Part shown: piece by piece, positions 30,969 through 41,345 of the stretch
Layout: each line of letters opens with the position of its first letter
Position numbering within the stretch: the stretch's first letter is position 1
From: Stachybotrys elegans
Taxonomy: Eukaryota; Ascomycota; Sordariomycetes; Hypocreales; Stachybotryaceae
Assembly: GCA_020746835.1 (NCBI GenBank)
Contig: JAGPNK010000018.1
Coordinates: forward strand, 474,219-538,218
Direction of reading: 5' to 3'
Length of the DNA stretch: 64,000 nucleotides
The notes under the pieces: model-generated
What the model saw: only the letters and a program-made list of their open reading frames with translations
Database searches by the model: none
What the model was told of the DNA's origin: nothing
Program-made: the position numbers and the translations under genes

Positions 30969-32245
30969 ATGCTGTCACGATGCCTGGCGGCGATTGCGCT
31001 GGCTGCCGGCCCCGTCTCGGCCGTATTCCCAGTGTCCACCTCCTGTCCGGCAAATGTGCCTGTGAGCTGTCAGAACACGACGGTATACGAGGACACCTGC
31101 TGCTTCAATCATCCTGGCGGCCAAGTCTTGCTCACACAGTTCTGGGACACAAACCCTTCGACAGGCCCGGCCGACTCGTGGACCATTCACGGTCTCTGGT
31201 AAATCCCTCCCCCTCATCATCTGCGGTTGCCCGGCTTCTCATGTTCTCCCCTAGGCCTGACAACTGCGATGGGACATGGGAAGAATACTGTGATAAGGAT
31301 AGGGAGTACTTCAACATCACTGCCATTCTCGAGCCAAGCGCTCCTTGCACCCTACAGTACATGCAAAAATTCTGGAAGGATTACAATGGCGACGATGAGG
31401 ACTTTTGGGAGCATGAGTTCAACAAGCACGGTACTTGCATGAGCAGTCTGGAGCCTGCATGCTACCCGGACTATGAGCCCGGCCATGAGGTTATCGATTA
31501 CTTTAAGCGAACTGTCAAGCTCTTCAAGACGCTGCCCTCGTATGAATGGCTCGCCGAGGCGGGTATTGTGCCATCCACCACGGCGACATACAGCCGCGCT
31601 GAGATCCAGGCTGTCCTCCGTGCCCACCACGGCCACGATGTCATCATCAATTGTAACAGGAACCGGGAGCTGAATGAGCTCTGGTACCACTACAACATCC
31701 GGGGCTCCGTCCAGTCGGGAGAATACATCCCTGTTGAGCCCGTTGGCTCCCCCTCCACGTGCCCTCAGACTGGCATCCGCTACCTCCCGAAGTACAGCAA
31801 TCCGACACCGCCAACACCCACTACCACCACTACCGGGCCATCTCCGACAGTGTCGCTCCCTCCCGGTTTGCTGTCCGGCAAGGGGTGGCTCTATGTTGAG
31901 ACAGGCAGTGCTTCGTACGGTGGCTTCCTGATCAGCGCTGGAAAATGGTACAGACAGGGCGGAGGCACGCCGGCCACCTACACTGCCACGCCTAACGCTG
32001 CTGGCGATGCATTTACCCTCAAGACGAGCAAAGGTCCTTGTACCATCCAGAGCGACTCGAGCCTGCTCTGCGACGCCTCTGTCTCTGCCACCAACGCGAG
32101 CCCTTTCGGTTTCGATGGCAAGTATTTGACCTATGCTGGCTCATCTTCCTTTTACTCCATCGGGCTTCCCTCTGGCACGGCCCAGGGCACAGTTTATACG
32201 AATCCTCAGTCTGTTGAGTTCAAGGCCACCTGGAGCCCGCGGTAA
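30969..32245 (+). CDS. Secreted ribonuclease T2
   Basis: Two exons, 30969-31198 and 31255-32245, joined within the catalytic Trp codon, give 406 aa. Residues 1-18 (MLSRCLAAIALAAGPVSA) are a signal peptide. Both conserved active-site segments are intact: CAS I SWTIHGLWPDNCDG and CAS II FWEHEFNKHGTC, with the catalytic histidines. At least eight cysteines in the catalytic domain suit the usual disulphides. After a short Pro/Thr linker (TPPTPTTTTTGPSPT) there is a C-terminal domain of about 125 residues, starting near LLSGKGWLYVETGSASYGGF, as in fungal RNase T2 enzymes that carry an extra C-terminal module. It cleaves single-stranded RNA outside the cell or in the vacuole. Some relatives act as toxins or in stress-induced tRNA cleavage; nothing here selects between these roles. 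Confidence 0.93.
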
Positions 32246-34111
32246 ACACGCCTTTCTCGCTGCAAAGAATCGAGCTCGGCTGAGGGATTAAATTACAACC
32301 ATAGACAGAAATAATAATCCATATCGTGTTCTCATCTTACGAACTGGTGTCCGAAAGCGCACACGCCGCCAAGCAGTGTCAGCCAACGTGATCACAGCAA
32401 CCAAGGTACGATTTGAATCGGTAGGAACAAAAGTGCAATGCCCTCTTCAACCACCGCTTCCCAAACTGATGGGATCAAAAAGCCACGAATGATGATGGGA
32501 AACATGTCCAAGTAGCTCTTGGCTGGGCGCTTGCTCCGGGAAGAATTGGTCACATGTCGCGATAAGACGATATTGTTCCACGAAGCCAAAATGACGCATC
32601 TTACCTTGATGCCAAGCCACCATCACAAAGCAGAGAGTCTTACAGGCTCTGTGTTGTGAAAGTCGCAACAACGGCGTGTGGCCTGGTTCAGTCCGAGCTG
32701 ACTTGAAGCCATACGATAGGCGGACGAATATCCTCCAAACCTACAAAAGTGTTTCCGTCTACCAAACAAATGAATCGACTGGTTGAGAGCGAGCCAAGAT
32801 GTACGGAGGTGTCCGATCTAGGAACAGGGTTGGGCAGAACTCGGAAGACTTGGTGCCGTTCATTGCCTATTACGACCACAAACATGGAAATCTCATCACC
32901 AGAGCTCAGATGCAAGCGCATGTACAGCCAACTCACCCCACGAAATGACTCTAGATATGAGGAGTTCTACACTGAAATGCAATCGGTATCGCCTTTGCAA
33001 GTCATGGGCCTTACCTGAGGCTTTGTGCTACGGGACGCCGCAACTAGGTCGTCTTGGGCCGAGCTCCATATGAGAGGTCACAATGACGTAACAATGCAGG
33101 ACAGGGTTCTTTTGCCTGGTCTCGGCAAAGCAGAAGTGCCATAAATACCTTTCCACTAACGGTAATGGAAGAAGGGAAGTCGAAAGAATGCACCACAACC
33201 CCACGGGACCCGCCTATATCATGTCCTCCATATCAGCCCTTCGGAACGAGGCTGAGGAGATCGGGATCATGTGAATGATGATCATAGAGATGCAAATTAA
33301 GATTTCCTTCTGGAACCTATTCTCGAGCCGAGACGGGGTAATTTGCCGCAATTCCTGCCAAGGTTGTCCTGCTCTAAGTGGTAGTCTCATGGCAAAGCTC
33401 ACGACAAGTCTCGGCACTGGAGGTAAGCTTTCCAACTCAGATCGATCGAATAGAGCCAAGAAGAATTAATATCATCATAAATTTGACCAGGCACCCCGCA
33501 CCTGCCGCTGTCAGCGCCGAGCGGCACGACTGGCATAGATGAGCTTGTCTCCCAGCACAGCCACGCCCAAGACTGTTGGTTTCCCCAGAAGTGACAAGCA
33601 CGAAGGACCTTGCGGATCGTCCCCTTCTAGGAAACTGTATCCTTGTCATTGGTGGGCTTACTCCGCACTGTCAAGGAAAATAAGCCTAAAGGAGCCTCAG
33701 CCAGACATACGCGTTCCCGCCCGATGCAACCCTCCTACAGAGTTGCGGTAAACAACCAAAAAATAACCTTGAAACAAGACGCCTTTACCGTCCTCCTGAC
33801 GCCCCGCTCTTCATCTTAATACCCATGATATGGTTAAGAAAGTCCTCGGGGCAATATCCGCAAGACCAAGGACAAGGGTTGTTGGTCCGAAGCAGCCCCT
33901 TTAGAGCACTTGGCGGACGATGACCCTCCGAATGCACCCAGCTTTGCACCCCATGCCAAGAGAAGCTTGAGTTTACAAGTGATTGCGAAGAGAAGAAGCC
34001 AACCGTGATCAACTATAAGACTGCCCCTTTTGCGAATGATCTTCCCCCCTTCCTTCCCCAAGTGCCCAGCGTCTCCCACTCAACTGCCACACAGAGCAAC
34101 CATCCGCCGCC
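32246..34111. other. Long intergenic region, LPMO upstream
   Basis: No gene, tRNA or mobile element was recognised in 1.87 kb. Open frames are short, lack introns that would link them and match nothing known. The last 100 bp carry the LPMO core promoter. Confidence 0.4.
34014..34020 (+). promoter_or_regulatory. TATA-like element of AA9 gene
   Basis: TATAAGA lies 92 bp before the ATG at 34112, followed by a C/T-rich leader (CCCCCCTTCCTTCCCC). Confidence 0.5.
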
Positions 34112-35046
34112 ATGAAGTCCATTCTGGCATTCACGCTGCTCGCAGCGCCCCTGGCCCAAGCCCATTACATCTTCACCCAGCTGATCCACAACGGTCGGGC
34201 TGTTGGTGGTGACTACACCTATGTCCGCAAGAACAACAACGAGTACAACCCTTCGTTCACCTCCGAGGTGGTAGGCTCCAGCATCTTGCGATGCAACAAA
34301 GGTGCCCAGCCCGGCAACACCCAGACTTACACCGCTGCTCCCGGTGACCGTCTGGCTCTGAAGCTCTGGTACAACGAATTCATTGAGCATCCTGGTATGC
34401 TCTATCCATTCCCAACTACCATGAGACACAACTAACATACGTCCCTGCAGGCCCCGGCTTCGTCTACATGTCCAAGGCCCCCGGCTCCGTCAACTCGTAC
34501 GACGGCTCTGGTGACTGGTTCAAGGTCTACGAGTCGGGTCTCTGCGGCAGCAACCCCGGTCGCGACGCCGACTGGTGCACATGGCAGAAGGACCGCATCG
34601 AGTTCACCATCCCCCAGGGCACTCCCCCCGGTGAGTACCTGGTCCGATGGGAGCACATTGGCCTGCACGAGGGCCACGTCGGCAAGGCCCAGTTCTACAT
34701 GGAGTGCGCCCAGATCAAGATCACCGGCAACGGCAACGGCCAGCCTGGCCCTCTCGTCAAGATCCCCGGCGTGTACTCGGCCAACGACCCCGGTATTGCT
34801 TACAACAAGTGGGGAACAAACCTCAAGCCCTATGTCATGCCCGGCCCGGCTGTCTGGAGGGGCGGCAGCTCTGGTGGAGGCGGCAACGATGGCGGTAGCG
34901 GTGGCGGCGGTGGCGGCGGCGGCGGTGGTGGTGCGACTGCTCCCCTCTATGGACAGTGTGGCGGCCAGGGCTGGACAGGTCCTACTTTGTGCGCCCAGGG
35001 AACCTGCAAGGCCAGCAACGAATGGTACAGCCAGTGTGTCCCGTAA
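34112..35046 (+). CDS. AA9 lytic polysaccharide monooxygenase with CBM1
   Basis: Two exons, 34112-34394 and 34451-35046, encode 292 aa. The signal peptide [17 protein letters not shown] ends directly before His, so the mature protein starts HYIFTQL with the N-terminal copper-binding His of the histidine brace. The second copper His is in [11 protein letters not shown], at the intron junction, and the axial Tyr is in [14 protein letters not shown] glycine-rich linker (GGSSGGGG.. including about eleven consecutive Gly) leads to a family-1 cellulose-binding module: [17 protein letters not shown] through WYSQC. The enzyme oxidatively cleaves cellulose or related beta-glucans outside the cell, using copper plus H2O2 or O2 and a reductant. 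The Gly-rich rather than Ser/Thr-rich linker is uncommon. Regioselectivity cannot be read from sequence. Confidence 0.95.
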
Positions 35047-35591
35047 AGTACTCTCAGGCAACTTTCGACCGTACATACTACAGCTTGGAGCTCGGATCTT
35101 CTCTTCTTGGAAGCGTATATATCTTACGTGGCTCTGGCTAAGTATATACCTATGGTTTTTCTCGCAGCAGGCTCGAAGAGGTCAGGGCTACTGCATCTCT
35201 GGGGGTACGAGTCTGGAATATGGTGTCTATATCGTGGCGGGTTATACATACTCTCATTTGACAATTTACTATGTGCCCATCTTACATTCCCTGCTTTGCG
35301 GTGGCATGTGAACTCCAATGCTTAGTCTCCATTTTATGATCAATTGCGATGGAATCGTGACAAGAGAATTGTCTTCCACATCCGTCACTATCACGAGCTT
35401 GTTCAGGGCAACATGTGAGACATCAACCACAACAGGCATGTAAGCCGACGCTAAGCAAGCCCATAGCCTGATATATTGTCAGTTCAGATGACATCATCGA
35501 CTTGCTTCATTTTGTCAACTCGCGCCATCATTGCCAGGCTGAATCAATAAATCCCCATGATGCCAAACCCAGAAGGGTTCTCACCGCCACT
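35047..35591. other. Intergenic region
   Basis: No gene was recognised. The first part is probably the LPMO 3' UTR. Confidence 0.35.
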
Positions 35592-36113
35592 ATGTCGCAT
35601 ACGTCGCTTATGAAAGGCGCACCATACCCAACACGCATGAGCTACAGTATTGGCCGAGGCGAGCAGGGAGTCCTCACCTTTGAGCCCTACAAATCAGAAC
35701 TACTACCACTATGGCGCTTTCGGACACTGGCTGCTGCGCAGCAAAGCGCGGCCGATCTCTGGGAGAAGTTCGAGGCTTTCGATAAGGATGAGGACTTTGT
35801 CGGCATGGACATGACGCGAAAGTTCATCCAAATGGGATACACGCGCTCCAAACGCTACGCGAACCACGCGGGAGGGAGGAAGTACAAGAGACGAACAAGG
35901 GAAGTGCTACCGCTTAGCAGCGACCATGCTGGGAAGCGAGAAAAAGAGGCAGCGAGTCAGGTCTTCCTCAAGACCTGGGAGAGGTGTAGAGCACACGAGG
36001 GTTATCAGGCACGCCGCGCGGCGTTTCTCAAGGAGCAAAGGGAATGGCAGAAAAAGCAGGACACGAGCGACACGAGCCCCAAAAGCAATGACAAGCGAGT
36101 AAAGTTCGGATAA
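35592..36113 (+). CDS. DUF4385 family protein
   Basis: Intron-free, 173 aa from ATG 35592, with the frame open further upstream. Core motifs are SIGRGEQGVLTFEPYKSELLP, LWRFRT, DDFVGMDMTRKFIQMGYTRSKRYANHAGG and a basic, Lys/Arg-rich C-terminus. These match my memory of DUF4385, a small soluble family found in bacteria and filamentous fungi. Function is unknown, and the conserved Arg, Tyr, Asn and His residues in TRSKRYANHAGGRKY suggest nucleotide or nucleic-acid contact (inference). The patchy cross-kingdom distribution is compatible with old horizontal transfer. It has no evident operon-like partners. Confidence 0.7.
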   Translation: MSHTSLMKGAPYPTRMSYSIGRGEQGVLTFEPYKSELLPLWRFRTLAAAQQSAADLWEKFEAFDKDEDFVGMDMTRKFIQMGYTRSKRYANHAGGRKYKRRTREVLPLSSDHAGKREKEAASQVFLKTWERCRAHEGYQARRAAFLKEQREWQKKQDTSDTSPKSNDKRVKFG

Positions 36114-36331
36114 TGATGCGATTCATCCGTTGACACTCGTCCTTTCCTATTCTCGCGCCTAGGCCATCATCGTCACAGGCCCCAGCAATTATAACCGATA
36201 CCTACACCACCTACGTGCATGTGCATTGCATGAAGGCCAGTTCTTGCGTATGCACAGAATGATAAGATGAACTGATGAAGAGAAACTGTCTATTATAAAA
36301 TGTAGTAAGAACAATATCACTGTCCATCCGC

Positions 36332-37198
36332 TTAAACGGTAGAGTTGGCCCTGGTCTCTATTCCCTCCCGTAGCACCTGAGCGGGCTCACTTGGGATAGG
36401 TGATAGATTGTGTGACCGACTGCCATATTCGCTCATGTCCCTCTCGACAAGACGGCATAGCTGCCCCAGAACGACGAACTCCGTTTTCAGCTTGACGCTG
36501 TAGATGGCGCTCTTGTATGTCGTCTGGATCTCGTGTACACCTCCGAGCTCGGTACCGATTATGCTCAGGTCCAGAAGAATCACCAAGATGTTGACATAGA
36601 TTAGATGTCTCATGACACGACCTGGAAGTCTATCCGACTCGACAGTCATGAGCTTTAGCATTTTCCGAGCCTCCCACATGTACACGCTCGAGATGATGAT
36701 TTCTTGTGTCGCAAAGCCGAAAAGAGCAATCTTTTCATATACCTGGAATGGCTTAAGGTACGGTTCAGGGTGAGGGGAGTTGCTGCCAAAATTGAGAATC
36801 GTCGGCGGCACAGTGAAGAGGAGGAAACTGGCGACGATCATCTTGCGGATCCAACGGATCTTTCTCTTGTCCTCCACGATGAGATAAAGCCGAGAATAAA
36901 GAACGATAGATTGTCCGATGACCATCGGAACACCTCCAAGGGTAATGATGATAATGTTGGCATAGTTATTTTGGCAGAGCTGGAAGAAGAAGAGGAGAAA
37001 TCCGATAGAGTGGACGGCGATGCCCCATGATGCAAACATCAAACTCCAAAAGTACAGCCCAGAGTATTTGCGGAAGGTGAAGAAGATGGTAATGTTGATC
37101 TCGATGACGTTGAAGATTGATACGGCGAAGAAGCCAGCGATTGTCATAGCCACCGGCAGAGAGATGCGGATTCCTGCTCGATACCCATCGTCAGGCAT
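36332..37198 (-). CDS. Seven-TM fungal membrane protein (DUF7703-like)
   Basis: Intron-free, 288 aa from ATG 37198 to a stop at 36332. Seven hydrophobic segments are visible: MTIAGFFAVSIFNVIEI, FWSLMFASWGIAVHSIGFLL, IIIITLGGVPMVIGQSIVLY, IVASFLLFTVPPTILNFG, IALFGFATQEIIISSVYMW, LIYVNILVILLDLSIIG and a weaker last one. Between them lie LYSRLYLIVEDKRK and a cytosolic tail with Ser/Pro. The Y-S-R-L-Y motif after TM3 and the family plan are those of fungal DUF7703-type putative receptors. The ligand is unknown. It is not clearly part of either biosynthetic cluster. Confidence 0.65.
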   Translation of the reverse strand: MPDDGYRAGIRISLPVAMTIAGFFAVSIFNVIEINITIFFTFRKYSGLYFWSLMFASWGIAVHSIGFLLFFFQLCQNNYANIIIITLGGVPMVIGQSIVLYSRLYLIVEDKRKIRWIRKMIVASFLLFTVPPTILNFGSNSPHPEPYLKPFQVYEKIALFGFATQEIIISSVYMWEARKMLKLMTVESDRLPGRVMRHLIYVNILVILLDLSIIGTELGGVHEIQTTYKSAIYSVKLKTEFVVLGQLCRLVERDMSEYGSRSHNLSPIPSEPAQVLREGIETRANSTV

Positions 37199-39197
37199 TT
37201 TGATCGAGGCTTCTTCCAGGCCGGGAACCAGAAAGTCATGGAATAGAGGATATCAGATCGATCAGAGGGTGGATATTCCTGGTTCCGGCTTCATGATTCT
37301 CGTGGGTGAGGGATGGCAGCCCCCGCCCACTGCCGTGTGTGTGGGCTCTTGTGTAGTGGATGGAACTCCAAGATAGAGTAGAAATTATGAATAAGGACGC
37401 GAGGAAAGCGAGACGACTATCAGATCGTGTTACGGTTCGTATTAAGGAGATATATCGTAAAAAGGCTCGTGCTTTGAAGGTTGCGATCGTGCAGGGTCTA
37501 AATGGACGGAGAAACGTCATTCATTCAGACCCAGAGGTCCTCTATCCGTGGCATTTACAGCAAACCTAAAACCAAGATTTCTAGCCATGAGCGAGAACCT
37601 GACTCAGGATACTGGCTAACAGGGGACCAGCCGCTTTGCATACACCAGTACTCCGTACCGGTCATGACACCCACGAGTCGTTCTACAAGACAAACGCTTG
37701 TCTCGAAACACTTGGCACTTGTTGCGAGTAACTACCAGGTACAAAAGGAGACCGAAAAGCACGAAAGGGGACCAAGGCATAGGCCACAATGCTGCCATCA
37801 GGTTCAGCGCTAGACGCCACAACACGCATCTTCTCCACGATTTCATTCGCCATAAGGCTATGCGGATCCCCGGATCCCCAAGAAGCGGGCTTTCTGGAAT
37901 GTCCGGTGAGGGAAGCTGCCAGGTGCCAGCAACGAAACGGTTGTTCAGCTACTGCGGCTAGAGATGCAGATCCCGAACAGGCGTCGACTAGGCCCCGCGT
38001 TTATGGCCCAGCGTGGTGCGGGTGGTCGAGTAGAAGGAGGGGAAGGAGAAAAGGATGCAACCTCGAGGCAATGAGTAGTCTTCGCCAAGTGTGGCAGTGT
38101 TTTGAGGAGTACCACATCTATGTGAAGATTACGCATGAGCCATTGGGACGGGACGCCAAGCGCGGACTTGTTGGAAGACGGTCTGATGGGACATGTCATC
38201 TTTAGCGTATGTGGAGTGGCATATGGCATTCGCTGTGCTTGGTTGAACTACCGACACTAACAATGTCCCGATGTCTTTGACGCGTCATAGTCAGCGGCTA
38301 GAGTCCCCTGGAGAGGATGCAGGCTGGTTTAGGGAGCCACCTCTTGGGACCGGACTTGTTGATATGTGCGTCCCAACAGTGAATAGCATGTACATCTTCC
38401 AACGCTACACCATCTTCGACTCGTTCCGTTGGCGTAGCAGGAAGAGTCAGGAGGAATTGCGAAACTAGCGAATACCCCTTGCCCGATTGCAATATCTAGC
38501 TAGTATGTCGTGCATCGATCTCATCTGACTCAAACGCTCCACGATGGCGAGATCGTTGACATATACATAGGGGGATCGCTCCCTCGTTACCGCTGGTTCT
38601 GCTGGTACAACCATTCCGTGAATAATGCGATAATGGTCACCAGTTATGTGTCTTTGTTCCAGACGAGCCTGTGCCTGCCGAGAAGAGGTGAGGAGGGGAA
38701 GTGCGCGTCCACGTCTCGGAGTGGGCAACACAACCGGTTGTAGACGCCTCTCCGGAATCGATAAGACTGGTGCCAAGGTCGATGGGCCCCAAGCCCGAAG
38801 GTTTAGGATGCGGGTGTGCTATTGTTGCATCTTTCGCATCACCCCAGAGTGATTTTTCCATCTTGACGGCATGGTAAAGACTGTCAGCGTATGGAGTCAC
38901 AGCGGCAGTTATCCGTGAGAATAGCTTAGTCTAGGGCCTGGCGATGATCTTCATTCTCCCTATCCGATGGATGGAACCTAGATAATGGCTTGATAGTCGC
39001 CAAATCTTGCGATTGGCTCGTTTCCCCAAAGCAGCGTCCGGGACTTGTCTTCAAGACAGGGCCGAGCCGAGATATATCCCCGAAAACAGCGTTCGGAGAC
39101 GGCCCCGAAGAAACTTGGTAGGCCCAGATAATAAACTTGGTCCTATCATGCATACCAAGGATGATCCCCTAACTATGGACCCAAAAGATAGTCTCGA
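37199..39197. other. Gene-poor 2-kb region
   Basis: No coding sequence can be supported on either strand. Short frames overlap one another and show no domain, signal peptide or plausible splice linkage. A decayed gene or repeat too degenerate to recognise is possible. Confidence 0.35.
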
Positions 39198-39785
39198 CTA
39201 CTGTTTGATGGCACGCAGATAGGCAGCAACTTCCTGGCTAAAAATGCCATCAGCAGCCAGTTGTTCTGCGGATTCCACAACCCATGTTTGGCAATCTCTC
39301 TGCACGATCCTTTTAAACGCTTTCCCTGCAGAGTCTTCCGAGGCTGAGTTGAGCGACTTCGTGGGAGCCTCAGTCTTGAACATGGCCTGCTCTAGCGGGC
39401 AATTCGGCAACGAGTCGAGACCATGACAACCCCCACCCAGGATTACGTCCTCTGTGACGTACTTTCCATCCACCCAAGCCAGAGGAGTTCTATCGGTCGG
39501 AGGATTGTCGGTAGAATCCAAGTCAAGCAGTCTTTCCACCTCGAGCCGAAACCCATCCTTGACTGTTCCTGTTGCGTGGATCCTGGCGCCTTTGCGGGGG
39601 TGAGTATTAGACTCGACGAGATATGCCCAGTGGTCGTTGAAGGGATAACCGTTGTATCGCAGCAGGTACACTAGGAAGGCTCCTGGTGGCTGATCCTTTG
39701 ACACGGGTGGCGGCTCCAGGGAGGGCTTGCGGGATGAAGCCACCAACGGCGGAGGCGGAGGCGGCGGAGTAGGCAACTCGGACAT
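39198..39785 (-). CDS. Conserved fungal hypothetical protein (DUF6914-like)
   Basis: Intron-free, 195 aa from ATG 39785 ([15 protein letters not shown]). A proline-rich N-terminus precedes a compact domain with FLVYLLRYNGYPFNDHWAYL, ARIHATGTVKDGFRLEVER and a C-terminal helix ending VAAYLRAIKQ. The H-W-A-L/Y and I-H-A-T-G pattern is common in small fungal hypothetical proteins grouped as DUF6914; some relatives resemble papain/PPPDE-like folds, but no catalytic Cys is evident here. Function is not assigned. Confidence 0.6.
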   Translation of the reverse strand: MSELPTPPPPPPPLVASSRKPSLEPPPVSKDQPPGAFLVYLLRYNGYPFNDHWAYLVESNTHPRKGARIHATGTVKDGFRLEVERLLDLDSTDNPPTDRTPLAWVDGKYVTEDVILGGGCHGLDSLPNCPLEQAMFKTEAPTKSLNSASEDSAGKAFKRIVQRDCQTWVVESAEQLAADGIFSQEVAAYLRAIKQ

Positions 39786-40667
39786 TACCAGCCTCTCAGG
39801 AATAGCCAGAAATAGCAGCTTAGTGCCGAGGTTTTTAATTCGAGATGCGCGAGTCAAGCGAGGAGCACGGCTGACGTTGAATGGGTCGAGAAGGTTGTAC
39901 AGTTGTGGCGGAAGTTGGCCGGCGTGTCACCCAGCCGCCTGACTTTCGTGCTGGAAAAGGCTACTCATCGACTGCCTGCAAGCAATGCGGGGCGGGATTT
40001 TCAGACATTGTGCCTAGCATCAATCGACAACGGTAACAGGAAGAGCAACAGCAACAGCAGCAACAATAGATTGAATCACATCTGAGAGCAGAGTCGCCGG
40101 ATTCCAGGGCAATTGCTAATGAATCGCTACTGGATGTTTCAATTGAGCATATTACAGCTGCTTACTCTGCACCGTAAGTTACGGAGCATCGTGTCCGCCA
40201 GCACCGTCGGCAGTTGCTGCGGCACAATGGAGTTTTCGCGCGCATGCAGCTCGCCAGCCAATTACGTTGCAAAGGTCTACAAATTATCGACGTAAGAGTG
40301 ACGGGGAACGCTGTGGCTAGCTATTAGAGTGAGTGGGCCGGGCCGATCCTACGTGCGTCACATCATCATTGCGTCAATCCCATATGGGCGACATGGGCAA
40401 GTTGGCATTCAGCTCCATGGACATTTTGGCTGGTGCGGGGATTCACCAGGATATCTTGGCCTGTTCGATCGTACACGTCATACATGATTTAGGACGTGGG
40501 AGGTATGGTTCATGTACGTACGACATTATGAGGCTGATGGGGAGCGTCTATATATCTCGGCGTGCACAAGGTGTGTGTCCCTGCTACATCTGTTCTACCC
40601 AACCGCCTCCCAAGACTTGTCCCCGTTAGGCTCAGTGCAATTCATCACCAAGCCTCTCAATCCCATC
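39786..40667. other. Divergent intergenic region
   Basis: Spacer between two divergent small genes. It holds a CAG/CAA-rich run at about 40042-40068 and the TATA-like site at 40549. No gene was recognised. Confidence 0.4.
40549..40555 (+). promoter_or_regulatory. TATA-like element
   Basis: TATATAT lies about 113 bp before the ATG at 40668 of the single-TM protein. Confidence 0.45.
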
Positions 40668-41153
40668 ATGGCACCCGTTGCACAGTATATCGAGGCCTTC
40701 CTCTCCCGCCGACAGCAAGACAACTCGCCTCCCGAGGACACCAGCGACCAATCCGCCTCTTCTTCGAATCTTAGCGGCGGAGCCATCGCTGGCATTGTCA
40801 TCGGCAGCATCTTTGGCGTCCTGCTGCTTTGGTGGATCTTCAGGTCGTGTGGCAGCGGATTCGGCTTTGGCGCCCGGACCACTCCCGCACCGCCACCGGC
40901 TGGTTACTACCACCATGAGAAGCACCACGGCCGAGGCCGCTCTCGCTCGTCACACAGACGCCATCATCATCACCACTCCCCGCGAAGGTCCGGCTCACTT
41001 CGTCCCGTTGTCATTGAAACGCACAGCGCAGTACCACGGGCTCCTGCTCCTGTCCACGGCTACCAAACGCATCCCGTGAGAGGATACGACAACGGATATG
41101 CCTACGAGCCCAGAAGCCACAGTCGCCGTCGCAGCTCACATTACTACGAGTAG
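40668..41153 (+). CDS. Small single-pass membrane protein with Arg/His-rich tail
   Basis: Intron-free, 161 aa from ATG 40668. A Ser/Gln-rich N-terminal segment (DTSDQSASSSNLSGG) precedes one TM helix (AIAGIVIGSIFGVLLLWWIF). A cytosolic tail follows that is rich in Gly, Arg, Ser and His (RGRSRSSHRRHHHHHSPRR) and Tyr, ending SSHYYE. There is no cleavable signal peptide. Fungal genomes hold many such proteins of Mid2/SKG6-like layout; no function is known. The tail could bind RNA, metals or SH3 partners, which is speculation. Confidence 0.65.
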   Translation: MAPVAQYIEAFLSRRQQDNSPPEDTSDQSASSSNLSGGAIAGIVIGSIFGVLLLWWIFRSCGSGFGFGARTTPAPPPAGYYHHEKHHGRGRSRSSHRRHHHHHSPRRSGSLRPVVIETHSAVPRAPAPVHGYQTHPVRGYDNGYAYEPRSHSRRRSSHYYE

Positions 41154-41345
41154 TCCATGGGTGACGACTATGCAACGGCGTCACAGTTGGGGGGAAGACG
41201 GGAAGTCGGGAAGAAATCTAGTCTCAACTAATAAAAGACCAAGTACAAAATGACAGTAACAAGAGAAAACCATGAAAGTCCATGCAAAAATGCCCAATCC
41301 ACATACTCACTACCCCCTCATCTCTCCTCTTCCAAAGCATAGAGC

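Noticed and set aside
37199..39197. Possible hidden genes or a transposon relic
   Set aside because: Frames are short and inconsistent; no terminal repeats, transposase motif or splice-linked domain was found.
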